NCBI RefSeq assembly: GCF_003709565.1
Contig: NZ_QNRC01000009.1
Location: 102,298 to 166,297 of the forward strand
Source of the DNA: Paracoccus sigandri
Lineage (GTDB): Bacteria > Pseudomonadota > Alphaproteobacteria > Rhodobacterales > Rhodobacteraceae
Length of the DNA stretch: 64,000 nt
Direction of reading: 5' to 3'
Part shown: positions 33,623 to 42,637 of the stretch, one piece after another
Layout of the letters: each line of letters opens with the position of its first letter
Position numbering within the stretch: position 1 is the first letter of the stretch
Notes under the pieces: model-generated
The model's input: only the letters and a program-made list of their open reading frames with translations
Databases searched by the model: none
What the model was told of the DNA's origin: nothing
Made by a program: the position numbers and the translations under genes

Positions 33623-34815
33623 GCCTTCACCAGCATCCGGCGGGGGATGTTGCAGAACAGTTCCGGCTCGCGCTCGGTGATGACGATGGATTCGGTGGTC
33701 TCGTAGCCCCAGTCCTCCATCCACAGCCCGGTCATGAAATGGAAGGTCATGCCCGGCTTCAGCTCGGTGCGGTCGCCGCGGCGCAGGGACATGGTGCGCT
33801 CGCCCCAGTCGGGCGGATAGCTGAGCCCGATCGGATAGCCGGTGCGGTTGTCCTTGACGATGCCATGGCGGTCCAGGACGGTGAAGAAGGCGGCCGCGAC
33901 ATCCTCGCAGGTATTGCCGGCGCGGGCGGCGTTCAGGCCGGCATCCATCCCCTCCAGGACGGCCTTTTCGGCCTCCAGCATCTCGGCCGGCGGCTTGCCC
34001 AGGAAGATCGTGCGCGACAGCGGCACATGGTAACGCTGATAGCAGCCGGCGATCTCGAAGAAGGTGCCCTCGTTCGGCTTCATCGGCTGGTCGTCCCAGG
34101 TCAGGTGCGGGGCTGCGGCATCGGGACCCGAGGGCAGCAGCGGCACGATGGCGGGATAGTCGCCGCCATGGCTGGCCCATTCGTCATAGCGCAGGCCCGC
34201 GTCATAGATCTCGGCCACCAGGTCGCATTTGCGCATCCCCACCTCGACCTTGTCGGCGATGCGGCGGTGCATCCGCTCGACGATGCGGGCGGCCTTGCGC
34301 ATGTATTCCAGCTCCTTGGGGGTCTTGACCGCCCGCTGCCAATTCACGAGGCCCGTGGCATCCAGGATCTGCGCCTCGGGCAGGCCGTGGACCAGCCGCT
34401 CATGCGCCTTGGCGGAATACCAGTAATTGTCCATCTCGACGCCGATGAAGCCGCGATGCCAGCCCCGGTCGGCCAGCTGCGCCCACAGGTAATCCATCGG
34501 GTGGCGTTCCACCGACTGCACGTAATAGTCGGGATAGCCGATGATGTTGTCGTCAGGCATCCAGACGGTGCGCAGCGCGCCATTGGCGTCCTGACCGCGT
34601 CCGAACCAGATCGGCGGGCCGTCCGGGCCGACGATCACGCATTGATGGACATAGAAGGACCAGCCGTCATAGCCGGTCAGCCAGGCCATGTTCGACGGGT
34701 CGCTGACGATCAGCAGGTCCAGGCCAAGCCTGGCCATGCTGCTGCGCGTCTTCGTCAGGCGCTCTTCATATTCCTCGGTCGAGAAACGTTCGGGGGTCCT
34801 TTGCAGTTCTGGCAT
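33619..34815 (-). CDS. doeA: Ectoine hydrolase
   Basis: A 398-residue protein of the creatinase/M24 pita-bread fold. The N-terminal creatinase domain covers about 1-160 and the catalytic domain about 165-398 (EWASHGGDYPAIVPLLPSG, TFFEIAGCYQRYHVPLSRTI, GLSYPPDWGE). DoeA (EutD) opens the ectoine ring to N-acetyl-diaminobutyrate. Its start abuts the eutC stop directly and its stop overlaps doeB. Co-location with eutABC, ueh and enuR supports the assignment over a dipeptidase. Confidence 0.93.
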   Translation of the reverse strand: MPELQRTPERFSTEEYEERLTKTRSSMARLGLDLLIVSDPSNMAWLTGYDGWSFYVHQCVIVGPDGPPIWFGRGQDANGALRTVWMPDDNIIGYPDYYVQSVERHPMDYLWAQLADRGWHRGFIGVEMDNYWYSAKAHERLVHGLPEAQILDATGLVNWQRAVKTPKELEYMRKAARIVERMHRRIADKVEVGMRKCDLVAEIYDAGLRYDEWASHGGDYPAIVPLLPSGPDAAAPHLTWDDQPMKPNEGTFFEIAGCYQRYHVPLSRTIFLGKPPAEMLEAEKAVLEGMDAGLNAARAGNTCEDVAAAFFTVLDRHGIVKDNRTGYPIGLSYPPDWGERTMSLRRGDRTELKPGMTFHFMTGLWMEDWGYETTESIVITEREPELFCNIPRRMLVKA

Positions 34816-35781
34816 TCAGGTCTCATGTGAAAACGCGGCAAGCGCGTGGGTGGCAATGGCGGTGTCCTGCACGCCGGTCCCGGTCAGGTCGGCGATGGTG
34901 ATCTGATCCAGGCCGGTGCGGCCGGGATGGCGGCCGATGATGACCTGGCCCAGTTCGGGATATTCGCCCTCGGGCATGGCACCGGCGGCAAGCGCGGCGC
35001 GCAGCTCTCCCATCAGGCGGGTCTGCGACAGCCGATCGGCGACATAGAGATCGGCGCGGGACAGGCAGTCAGGGTGCAATTCGTTCTTGCCCGACTGGTC
35101 GCTGCCCATGGCGGTGACATGCTGGCCCGGACGCAGCCATTCGGCCCGCAGGATCGGGCGGGTGGCCGGGGTCGTGGTCACGATGATGTCCGCGAAACCG
35201 GCGGCGGCGGCCGGGTCGGGCTCGGCGCGCACGGCCAGGCCGTCGCCGGTCAGCTGATCGGCCAGCGCCTGCGCCCTGGCCGCGTCGCGCGCCCAGATCA
35301 CGGCATCAGAGATGGGCCGGACCAGCCGCAGCGCCTGCAGCTGCATCCGCGCCTGCAGCCCGGCGCCGAAGATCGCGGCGCGGGTCGCATCCGGGCGCGA
35401 CAGGTGCCGCGCGGCGACGGCCCCCGCGGCGGCGGTGCGCAGGTCGGTCAGATAGCCGTTGTCCAGCAGCACCGCCATGACCCGTCCGGTCTCGACCGAC
35501 AGCACCACCATCAGCCCCGAGGTCGAGGGCAGCCCCTTCGCCGGATTGTCGAAGAAGCCGGGCGAGATCTTGACCGCGAAGCCCGCCAGCCCCGACACAT
35601 AGGCGGTCTTCACGTCCACCTCGCCATTCACCTGGGGCATGTGCATGGACAGGATCGGCGGCATCTCGACTCCGCCCTCGGCCAGCCGGGCGAAGGCGTT
35701 CTCGACCACGTCGACGGCAGCGCGGTCCAGGGGCAGGCGCCGGCGCAGCTGGTCTTCATGCAGGATCAGGATATCGCTCAT
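34816..35781 (-). CDS. eutC: Hydroxyectoine utilisation protein EutC (ornithine cyclodeaminase family)
   Basis: A 321-residue NAD(P)-binding protein of the ornithine cyclodeaminase/mu-crystallin family: FAVKISPGFFDNPAKGLPS (Lys71), LTDLRTAAAGAVAARHL and the Rossmann AIFGAGLQARMQLQAL (137-152). EutC is thought to act with EutA and EutB in turning 5-hydroxyectoine into ectoine; the exact chemistry is not settled. The start overlaps the eutB stop by 4 bases. Confidence 0.9.
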   Translation of the reverse strand: MSDILILHEDQLRRRLPLDRAAVDVVENAFARLAEGGVEMPPILSMHMPQVNGEVDVKTAYVSGLAGFAVKISPGFFDNPAKGLPSTSGLMVVLSVETGRVMAVLLDNGYLTDLRTAAAGAVAARHLSRPDATRAAIFGAGLQARMQLQALRLVRPISDAVIWARDAARAQALADQLTGDGLAVRAEPDPAAAAGFADIIVTTTPATRPILRAEWLRPGQHVTAMGSDQSGKNELHPDCLSRADLYVADRLSQTRLMGELRAALAAGAMPEGEYPELGQVIIGRHPGRTGLDQITIADLTGTGVQDTAIATHALAAFSHET

Positions 35782-36743
35782 GTCTGCCCCCGAAGGATCG
35801 CGGCGTGGCGGGCGGGATCGATATTCGCGCCCGACAGGATCAGGACCAGCGGACCGTCCGCGCGCAGCTTGCCCGCAAGGATCGCGCCCGCGCCGACGGC
35901 GGCGGCGCCCTCGACCGTCTCGCCATCCTGTTGCGCCAGGTGGCGGATGCCGGCGGCGATCTCCTCCTCGGTCAGCAGGATCAAATCGTCCATCAGCTCG
36001 CGCACCATCGGATAGGTCAGCCGGTTCCGCATCCCGATCCCGCCGCCCAGGCTGTCGGCCAGGGTCTGCCTCTCCTCGACCTCGACCGGGCGACCGGCCT
36101 TGAGGCTGGCGGCCATGGCGGCGCCGCGCTCCATGCTGATGCCGATGATGCGGATCGCGGGGTTCAGCGACTTCGCCGCCAGCGCCACCCCGGCCAGCAG
36201 CCCGCCCCCCGACAGCGGCACGGCGATGGCGGCGGCGTCGGGGACCTGGCGCAATATCTCCAGCCCCAGCGTCCCCTGCCCCGCGATCACGTCCGCATGG
36301 TCGAAGGGCGGGATCAGCGCGAAGCCTTCCTCGCGCTGCAACCGGCGGGCTTCCTCGAAGGCCTCGTCCTGGCTGGCGCCGATGACGCGGGCCTCGGCCC
36401 CCAGCGCGGCGATGGCGTCCAGCTTGTTCTGCGGCACCAGGCGCGAGACGCAGATCACCGCCGCCAGCCCCTGCGCCCGCGCCGCATGGGCCAGCGCGCG
36501 GCCGTGATTGCCGGTCGAGGCGGTCGTCACCCCCGCGACATCCCCCAGCCGCGCCACGGCATTGGCCGCGCCGCGCAGCTTGAAGGCGCCGGTTTCCTGG
36601 CGGTGTTCGCATTTCAGCCAGACCGGCCCGCCCGCCAGCCGCGACAGGCCCGGCGCGGGCTTCACCGGCGTTTCGCGCACCATCCCGGCGATGCGGTCGC
36701 GGGCGGCGTGGATGTCGTCAAGCGTCACCATGCCCGTCACCAT
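35778..36743 (-). CDS. eutB: Hydroxyectoine utilisation dehydratase EutB
   Basis: A 321-residue fold-type II PLP enzyme like serine/threonine dehydratase: Lys55 in ETGAFKLRGA, TASTGNHGRALA (substrate loop) and PLSGGGLLAG (178-185 phosphate loop). It lacks a regulatory ACT domain. EutB is proposed to remove the hydroxyl group from a hydroxyectoine-derived intermediate. It overlaps eutA by 7 bases and eutC by 4 bases. Confidence 0.9.
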   Translation of the reverse strand: MVTGMVTLDDIHAARDRIAGMVRETPVKPAPGLSRLAGGPVWLKCEHRQETGAFKLRGAANAVARLGDVAGVTTASTGNHGRALAHAARAQGLAAVICVSRLVPQNKLDAIAALGAEARVIGASQDEAFEEARRLQREEGFALIPPFDHADVIAGQGTLGLEILRQVPDAAAIAVPLSGGGLLAGVALAAKSLNPAIRIIGISMERGAAMAASLKAGRPVEVEERQTLADSLGGGIGMRNRLTYPMVRELMDDLILLTEEEIAAGIRHLAQQDGETVEGAAAVGAGAILAGKLRADGPLVLILSGANIDPARHAAILRGQT

Positions 36744-37441
36744 GTCCGCGCCCGAAACAGCCGGCCCGGCCCGATGGCGGGGATCTGCGCCAGGTCCAGC
36801 ATCGACCAGAACAGCGCCTGGTTGGCGCTGAGGACGGGCTTGCCCAGCCGGGACTCGATCTCGTCGATGACCGGCAGGGCGGCCAGCGCGGTGCAGGACA
36901 TGAACAGGGCTTCGGCCTGCGGATGGTCCGAGCTTTCCGCCATCTCGACGATCTCGCGCGCGGGCAGCAGCGCCATGTCGCGGTCGTCGGCATGGCCCAT
37001 CGAATGGCGCGCCAGCACCTCGATCCCCTGCGCCTGGAACCAGTCGCCGACCAGATCGGTGGTTTCCGCCAGATAGGGCGTCATCAGCGAGATCCGCCCG
37101 ATGCCAAGCGCCCTCAGCCCGCGCAGCGCCCCGCCGGTGGGCGTGGACAGGGGCGCGCGGTTGCCGGCCAGCGCGCCGATCCCCTCGCCCAGCACGGCCG
37201 AGGCCGAGGTGCAGCCGAAGCCGATCCCCTTCAGCTCGACCCCCGGCACGATCAGGTCGGCGGCCGCCTTCAGCCGCGGGCCGGTCTGGCGCAGGTTCTC
37301 GGCGGTGGTGGGGTTGTCAAAGGCGATGCGGGTGACGTGCAGCCGCGTGCCGGGCGGCATCAGCCGCGCCGCATCGGCTTCGATGGTCAGGTCGGTAGCC
37401 AAGGCTATCAGCCCGAAGCGGTTCAGGTCGTCGCGCCACAT
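36737..37441 (-). CDS. eutA: Ectoine utilisation protein EutA (Asp/Glu racemase family)
   Basis: A 234-residue protein of the aspartate/glutamate/maleate racemase superfamily with the expected pair of catalytic cysteines: Cys77 in GFGCTSAS and Cys183 in MSCTAL. In hydroxyectoine catabolism EutA is proposed to adjust stereochemistry before EutB. It lies 18 bp after usp and overlaps eutB, so it belongs to the same operon. Confidence 0.9.
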   Translation of the reverse strand: MWRDDLNRFGLIALATDLTIEADAARLMPPGTRLHVTRIAFDNPTTAENLRQTGPRLKAAADLIVPGVELKGIGFGCTSASAVLGEGIGALAGNRAPLSTPTGGALRGLRALGIGRISLMTPYLAETTDLVGDWFQAQGIEVLARHSMGHADDRDMALLPAREIVEMAESSDHPQAEALFMSCTALAALPVIDEIESRLGKPVLSANQALFWSMLDLAQIPAIGPGRLFRARTW

Positions 37442-37459
37442 ATGCCGTTCCGCCCTTCC

Positions 37460-37903
37460 TCACACGACCATGACCGGGCAGGTCGCAAGGCCGGTGACCT
37501 TGTGACTGACCGATCCCAGAAGGTAGCCCTCGGTCGCGCCCAGCCCGCGCGAGCCCAGCACGATCAGGTCGCAGCCCTTTTCCTTCGCGAAGGCGACGAT
37601 GGTGCGGGCGGGCGGCCCGGCCTTGATGAAGGCGCTGACCTTCTCGACCCCGGCATCCTTCGCGTGGCTTTTGGCGTAATCCGCCGCGTCGCGGGCGGTG
37701 CCGCGCATCGCCTCGTCCAGGCTGCCGCCGATCTCGGCGGCGCCGCGCACCATCGACAGCGAGGCCTCCAGCATCGAGTGATGGCGATAGACCGTCAGCA
37801 CCGTCAGCTGCGCCCCGCACAGCTTGGCCAGCTCGACCGCCTTGATCAGCGCCCGCTCGGCGCCGTTCGAGCCGTCATAGGGAACCAGTATCCGTTGGAA
37901 CAT
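37460..37903 (-). CDS. Universal stress protein of the TRAP operon (TeaD-like)
   Basis: A 147-residue UspA-fold protein. MFQRILVPYDGSNGAERAL starts the first strand, and GSRGLGATEGYLLGSVSHKV (about 117-136) is the G-2x-G-9x-G-(S/T) ATP-binding pattern. A Usp protein commonly follows ectoine TRAP transporters; Halomonas TeaD lowers TeaABC activity, so a similar modulation of UehABC is inferred. It lies 9 bp after uehC. Confidence 0.9.
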   Translation of the reverse strand: MFQRILVPYDGSNGAERALIKAVELAKLCGAQLTVLTVYRHHSMLEASLSMVRGAAEIGGSLDEAMRGTARDAADYAKSHAKDAGVEKVSAFIKAGPPARTIVAFAKEKGCDLIVLGSRGLGATEGYLLGSVSHKVTGLATCPVMVV

Positions 37904-37912
37904 GACGCCCCC

Positions 37913-39196
37913 CTATCTGAAGGCCAGGTCGCGCAGGAACAGCGCGATCTGCGGGAAGAAGATCAGCGCGACCGTCAGCCCCAGCAGCATCACGATGAAG
38001 GGCGGCGTGCCGCGGATCACCTCCAGATACGGGCGCTTGAAGATGGCGATGGCGGTGAAGATGTCGCAGCCGAAGGGTGGGGTCGAGCTGCCGATGGCCA
38101 TCTGCAGGGTGATGATCGTGCCGACCAGCACCGGGTCCAGCCCCGTCGCCTGCACCACCGGCGCGAAGATCGGCACCAGGATCAGCACCACGACGATGGA
38201 ATCGACGAACATGCAGCCGATGAAGAAGGCGATCGAGATGGTGAACAGCACGCCATAGGGGCCCATCTCGTCGATGCCGATGCCGGCAAGGATCGCCTGC
38301 GGGATCTGCGCGAAGCTGATGACATAGGAGAAGGCGGCCCCCGCGCCCACCAGGATGAAGACCACCGCCGTGATCAGCCCGGTCGATTTCGCCGTGGCAT
38401 AGAGCTGCCGGAAGCCCATCTCGCGGAAGACGATCATCTCCAGGAACAGCGCATAGAGCACGCAGGCGGCGGCGGCTTCGGTGGGCGAGAAGACCCCGCC
38501 ATAGATGCCGCCGATGATGATCGCCGGGAAACCCATCGGCCACAGCGCCCGCAGCAGCGCGCGGCGACGCTCGGCCCAGCTGGCCCTCGGCTCGGTCGGA
38601 ACGTCGTGGCGCAGCGCGTGGAAATAGGAGTAGATCGAGAACATCAGCAGGATCGTCAGCCCCGGCCCGATGCCGGCGATGAACAGCTCGGCGATCGAGG
38701 TGCCCGAGACGACGCCATAGATGATCATCCCGATCGAGGGCGGGATCAGGAAGGCGATGTCCGAGGCGTTGATGATCAGCGCCAGCGTGAACTTGTCGCT
38801 GTAGCCCGCCTTCAGCATCCGCGGCCGCAAGGGCCCGCCGACCGCGACCACCGTCGCCTGGGTCGAGCCCGAGACCGCGCCGAACATGGTGCAGGCCCCG
38901 GCCGTCGAAATCGCCAGCCCGCCCCTGACATGGCCGAAGAAGGCCATCACCACGTCGATCAGCCGGTTGGCCGACTGCCCGCGCGTCATGATGTCGGCGG
39001 CGAAGATGAACATCGGCACGGCGATCAGGCTGGCCGGGCGGATGCCGCCCAGGATCTGTTGGACCATCGTGTCCAGCTGGCCGATGCCGCCGAACAGCAT
39101 CACGAAGCCGATCAGCGAACCGGCGACCAGCGGGATCATCATCGGAAAGCCCAGCAGCAGCAGGACGACCATGGTGCCGAAGATTGCCCAGATCAT
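37913..39196 (-). CDS. uehC: TRAP transporter large permease for ectoine/hydroxyectoine
   Basis: A 427-residue DctM-type membrane protein with about 12 hydrophobic helices. Typical motifs are GFPMMIPLVAGSLIGF, FAADIMTRGQSANRL, GAVSGSTQATVVAVGG and LIPPSIGMIIYG. It is the sodium-driven channel subunit of UehABC. It follows uehB by 3 bp and precedes usp by 9 bp. Confidence 0.93.
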   Translation of the reverse strand: MIWAIFGTMVVLLLLGFPMMIPLVAGSLIGFVMLFGGIGQLDTMVQQILGGIRPASLIAVPMFIFAADIMTRGQSANRLIDVVMAFFGHVRGGLAISTAGACTMFGAVSGSTQATVVAVGGPLRPRMLKAGYSDKFTLALIINASDIAFLIPPSIGMIIYGVVSGTSIAELFIAGIGPGLTILLMFSIYSYFHALRHDVPTEPRASWAERRRALLRALWPMGFPAIIIGGIYGGVFSPTEAAAACVLYALFLEMIVFREMGFRQLYATAKSTGLITAVVFILVGAGAAFSYVISFAQIPQAILAGIGIDEMGPYGVLFTISIAFFIGCMFVDSIVVVLILVPIFAPVVQATGLDPVLVGTIITLQMAIGSSTPPFGCDIFTAIAIFKRPYLEVIRGTPPFIVMLLGLTVALIFFPQIALFLRDLAFR

Positions 39197-39199
39197 GGA

Positions 39200-39853
39200 T
39201 CAGACCTCCTCTTCGCGGCTGTCGTCATAGCCTTCCAGCGTATTGGTCGACAGCCAGATATCCTTGTCGATGACGTTCTTGACCGCCGTCAGCGCGTATT
39301 GCACCCCGGTCAGGAAGAACCCCAGCGGCACCCAGACGATGATCCACCATTGCGGGATCTGCAGCGCGGGCAATTGCCGGCCGCGCGACGCCTGCGTCAG
39401 GACGTAGTCGAAGGAATACCAGGCCAGCAGGAACATCCCCGCCGCCGTCACCACGGTGATCACGATCATCATCACCTTGCGCAGCCGGAAGGGCAGCGCG
39501 TCGAAGAAGGCCGACATGCGGATATGGCGGCCGTGCCGCGCAGCATAGGAGATGCCGGCGAAGGTGATCAGGATGATCAGCGCCTGGTTGAGTTCCTCCG
39601 AGAAATAGATGCTGCGTCCCAGCACATAGCGGCCGACCACGTTCGCGACCGTGTTGGCGGCCATCAGCATGACGCCGATCGCCAGCAGCACGGCCTCGAG
39701 CCGGGCAATCACCGCATCCAGCACACCCAGCGGGCCGGGCAGGCCGGAGACGTATTGGGAATCGTCGATGTCGTCGCCCTCGAGCATCGTCGCCTGCGCC
39801 GCGGCAAGCAGGTCGGGGTCGGGCTTGGGGGCGTGCTTGTCGTCAAGCGTCAT
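39200..39853 (-). CDS. uehB: TRAP transporter small permease for ectoine/hydroxyectoine
   Basis: A 217-residue DctQ-type protein. It has four membrane helices (about residues 48-195), the [20 protein letters not shown] segment with the DctQ-typical Glu-Glu, and a charged cytoplasmic N terminus of about 45 residues. It links UehA-loaded substrate to UehC. A hairpin lies between uehA and this gene. Confidence 0.92.
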   Translation of the reverse strand: MTLDDKHAPKPDPDLLAAAQATMLEGDDIDDSQYVSGLPGPLGVLDAVIARLEAVLLAIGVMLMAANTVANVVGRYVLGRSIYFSEELNQALIILITFAGISYAARHGRHIRMSAFFDALPFRLRKVMMIVITVVTAAGMFLLAWYSFDYVLTQASRGRQLPALQIPQWWIIVWVPLGFFLTGVQYALTAVKNVIDKDIWLSTNTLEGYDDSREEEV

Positions 39854-39892
39854 GCCGCAGTCCCTTCAGGCTGAAGGTTGCAAGAAAGGCGA

Positions 39893-39913
39893 TCCGGCCG
39901 GATGCCGGCCGGA
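39893..39913 (-). other. Hairpin between uehA and uehB
   Basis: CCGGCCGG (39894-39901) and CCGGCCGG (39905-39912) flank ATG, with a further T-A closing pair. No T run follows, so it looks like an RNA-stabilising or attenuating hairpin that lets the binding protein be made in excess over the permeases, as is common after substrate-binding protein genes. Confidence 0.6.
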
Positions 39914-39934
39914 CCCGTGTGCCGCGGGACCGGC

Positions 39935-41002
39935 TCAGTCGGCGGGGGCTTCCGCTTCCTCGGTCGGCGTCTCGTCGGCCACCGGGCCGCCGGCCGCTTC
40001 CGCCGCCGCCGCAAGGTCGGCCTTCATCTGTTCCAGGATGGCTTCCGCCTGCGGGCCGCCGATCTTCAGGAATTCCTGCTCGACCGCCTCGGCCGTGGCC
40101 ATGAAGGGCTGGCGCTGTTCCTCGGTCAGCTCGGTGATGGTGATCGAGGGCTTGGCCTCCTCGATCTTGGCCAGGGATTCGTCGCTGAGCCCGGTCTGGT
40201 AGTCGATGATATAGTCGAAGGCCGCGTCCACGGCGTCGCGGATGACCTGCTGATCCTCTTCCGGCAGCCCGTCGAAGAAGTCCTTGTTGGCCATCAGCGC
40301 GGTGGTGAAATTGTTGTGGCCCAACCGGGTGATATGGTCGGTCACTTCATACATCTTGGTCGATTCGATGAAGAAGGCCGGGTTTTCCTGACCCTGGATG
40401 ATGCCGGTCTGCAAGGCGCCATAGGTCTCGCCCCAGGGCAGCGGGGTCGGGGTCGCGCCGAAGGCCTGATAGGCCGAGACCAGCAGCGGATTGGTCATCA
40501 CCCGCACCTTGACCTCGTTCAGGTCCTCGGGCGACGCCACCGGGGCCTTGGTGGTCAGCATGACCTCGCCCTCGGGATACATGGTCAGAAGCTCCAGCCC
40601 CTGCTGCTCGTAAAGCGGCGGGAACAGTTCGTGGATGGCCTTGGAATTGCGGAAGAAGCTGACCAGCTGGTCCTGGTTCTGCGGCAGCAGATAGGGCACG
40701 AAGAAGACCTGCGCCTCGGGGATCAGCGCGCCGGTGAAGCCGGGCGACTGGTTCACGAAATGCAGGATGCCGGACTGCGTCTGCTCCATGATGTCGGCCG
40801 ATTCCCCCAGCGTGCCGAAGGGGAACAGCTGGACGGTGTGGTCGGAATTGGCCTCGACCTCTTCCTTGAACTTCTGGGCGAACTGGCCCTGCACCTCGTG
40901 CAGCGCCTCCTCGAAGGCATAGCGCCATGTGTCGGCCATCGCGCCCCCCGAGCCCAGGATCAGGGCGGTCAGGCTGGCGGCGGTCAATGTCTTGCGGTTC
41001 AT
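39935..41002 (-). CDS. uehA: TRAP transporter substrate-binding protein for ectoine/hydroxyectoine
   Basis: A 355-residue DctP-family periplasmic protein with a signal peptide (cleavage probably after AMA, about residue 23) and the core TWRYAFEEALHEVQGQFAQK. Further conserved stretches are VRVMTNPLLVSAYQAFGATP and LPWGETYGALQTGIIQGQEN (cut here). It captures ectoine and 5-hydroxyectoine. The C terminus is a Pro/Glu/Ala-rich tail of about 20 residues, longer than in most DctP proteins. It is the first gene after the intergenic control region at 41003-41190, which carries the tandem repeats at 41110-41131. Confidence 0.92.
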   Translation of the reverse strand: MNRKTLTAASLTALILGSGGAMADTWRYAFEEALHEVQGQFAQKFKEEVEANSDHTVQLFPFGTLGESADIMEQTQSGILHFVNQSPGFTGALIPEAQVFFVPYLLPQNQDQLVSFFRNSKAIHELFPPLYEQQGLELLTMYPEGEVMLTTKAPVASPEDLNEVKVRVMTNPLLVSAYQAFGATPTPLPWGETYGALQTGIIQGQENPAFFIESTKMYEVTDHITRLGHNNFTTALMANKDFFDGLPEEDQQVIRDAVDAAFDYIIDYQTGLSDESLAKIEEAKPSITITELTEEQRQPFMATAEAVEQEFLKIGGPQAEAILEQMKADLAAAAEAAGGPVADETPTEEAEAPAD

Positions 41003-41109
41003 GTTACCTCCTGTGAGCGGGCCTGCTGGCGCGTGCGGCGCCGCGGACCTCCGAAGTTGCAGGATTCGGGTCGTTCCTGCCCGATCTGGCTGGCGACGAG
41101 AGTTCGTGC

Positions 41110-41131
41110 CAAGTCGATTTCAAGTCAATTT
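41110..41131. promoter_or_regulatory. Tandem 11-bp direct repeat, candidate EnuR operator
   Basis: CAAGTCGATTT (41110-41120) is followed without a gap by CAAGTCAATTT (41121-41131); only one position differs. It lies between uehA and enuR in an A/T-rich island with ATATTA at 41134-41139. MocR-family regulators typically bind direct repeats, and EnuR controls the ueh operon promoter in Ruegeria, so this is the best operator candidate. Confidence 0.6.
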
Positions 41132-41190
41132 CTATATTAAACCATGACAATTTTCCCGGAGGGTGTCAAACGACCCGCCCGCGGAAACCG

Positions 41191-42609
41191 TCAGGCTGTG
41201 GTCCCGGCGGGCAGCAGTGCCGAAAGGATGTTCAGCCCCTGTTCGAGATCGCGCAGGCTTGGCGTGCCCAGGGACAGCCGCAGCGCGGGGCCGGAATCGA
41301 TGACCGCGAAGCCCGATCCGGGCGCCAGCGCGACATCCTGGGCCAGCGCCCGGCGCAACAGCTCGCCCTCGTCGCTGCCCTCGGGCAGGGGCAGCCAGCG
41401 GTGCAACCCGTGCAGGAAGCCGCGGCTGCGCCCGCCGAGGACGCGCTGCGCAAGCCGGTTGCGGGCGGCAAGCTCGACGCGCTGCGCGGCCAGAAGATCG
41501 TCGGCGATGCCGGTCTCGATCCAGTCGCGGGCGATCTCGGCGATCATCGGCGTGGCCATCCAGGCGACCGACAGGTGCCGGTTCAGCGCCCGTTCCGCCA
41601 GATGCTCGGGCATGGCCAGGAAGCCCAGCCGCAACCCCGGCGACAGGCATTTCGACAGGCCGGTGAAATAGAAGCTGTGGTCCGGCGCGAAGCTGCTGAC
41701 CGAGGGCGGGCGGCGCAGCGCCACGGGTCCCAGCGGGTCGCTTTCCAGGATGACCAGCCCGGCATCGCGCGCGGCATCGGCCAGTTCCTCGCGCCGGTCG
41801 CGGTCGATCATCCGCGCGAAGGGCCCCGCCCCCGAGGGCAGCAGGAAGACCGCCTTCATCCGCCCGCCCGAGGATCGCGCGGCGGCGACCAGCGCCTCGG
41901 GGATCATGCCGCGATCGTCGCCCGCGATCCCGCGCATCCGCAGGTGCAGGTGCTGGACCGCCGGCTTCAGCGTGTGGCAGGTCGAGCTTTCGGTGGCGAT
42001 CTCGTCGCCCGCCGCGGCGGCGGTCATCAGCGCGATGAACATCGCGGGCGTGGTGCCGTTGGTCACCAGGATGCGCTGCGCCGGCACCACCAGCCCGCAG
42101 CGCGCCAGCCAGCCCGCCGCCATCCCGCCATAGAGCGCCATGGTCTGCCGCGGCCGGAAGGAAAAGATCGCCGGGTCGGGCAGTTGCGCGGCCACCCGCA
42201 TCATGCTGTCGCGCCAGGCCTTGGCGATCTGCGGCAGCGCCACCGGCGTCATCATCGACAGATCGATCGGCGGCCGGTCGGTCGCGGCGCGGAACCACGG
42301 CACCTCGACCGTCTCGCGCGGGCCGGATTTCACGAAGCTGCCGCGCCCGACCTCGCCCGAGATCAGGCCGGCGCGAATCAGCTCCTCATAGGCGCGGCTG
42401 ACGGTCTGCACGGACAGGCCCAGCTTCCAGGCCAGGTCGCGATGCGGCGGCAGCCGGTCGCCGGGGCGCAGGCTGCCCGAATCGATGGCCGCGGCGATCC
42501 CCTGCGCCAGCGCGCGATAGGCGGGACGGGTGATATCTTCCTTGGTCAGGGGCCAGTGCGACATGCCCGGCAGTTGAGCCAAGCCCGCCCTGCTTGTCCA
42601 GATTGACAT
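41191..42609 (-). CDS. enuR: MocR/GntR-type regulator of ectoine utilisation
   Basis: A 472-residue protein with an N-terminal winged helix (about 29-95: RPAYRALAQGIAAAIDSGSL, LPPHRDLAWKLGLSVQTVSR) and an aminotransferase-like domain. FTGLSKCLSPGLRLGF contains the lysine that holds PLP. EnuR represses ectoine uptake and catabolism and is released by N-acetyl-diaminobutyrate or diaminobutyrate reacting with PLP. ATG 42609 gives an MSIWTS start like related MocR proteins; ATG 42564 (MSHWPL) is an alternative that would leave more room for the promoter. It is transcribed toward uehA. Confidence 0.9.
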   Translation of the reverse strand: MSIWTSRAGLAQLPGMSHWPLTKEDITRPAYRALAQGIAAAIDSGSLRPGDRLPPHRDLAWKLGLSVQTVSRAYEELIRAGLISGEVGRGSFVKSGPRETVEVPWFRAATDRPPIDLSMMTPVALPQIAKAWRDSMMRVAAQLPDPAIFSFRPRQTMALYGGMAAGWLARCGLVVPAQRILVTNGTTPAMFIALMTAAAAGDEIATESSTCHTLKPAVQHLHLRMRGIAGDDRGMIPEALVAAARSSGGRMKAVFLLPSGAGPFARMIDRDRREELADAARDAGLVILESDPLGPVALRRPPSVSSFAPDHSFYFTGLSKCLSPGLRLGFLAMPEHLAERALNRHLSVAWMATPMIAEIARDWIETGIADDLLAAQRVELAARNRLAQRVLGGRSRGFLHGLHRWLPLPEGSDEGELLRRALAQDVALAPGSGFAVIDSGPALRLSLGTPSLRDLEQGLNILSALLPAGTTA

Positions 42610-42637
42610 TCGAGGGCCCTGCGGAAACAAGCGGGAC

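Noticed and set aside
36923..39874. Very long plus-strand open frame of almost 1000 codons
   Set aside because: It is antisense to eutA, usp and uehCB, has low-complexity His/Asp/Arg-rich sequence typical of G+C-rich shadow frames, and matches no family.
41140..41170. TTGACA on the minus strand as the uehA promoter -35
   Set aside because: No acceptable -10 lies 16-18 bases downstream, so I did not call a promoter.
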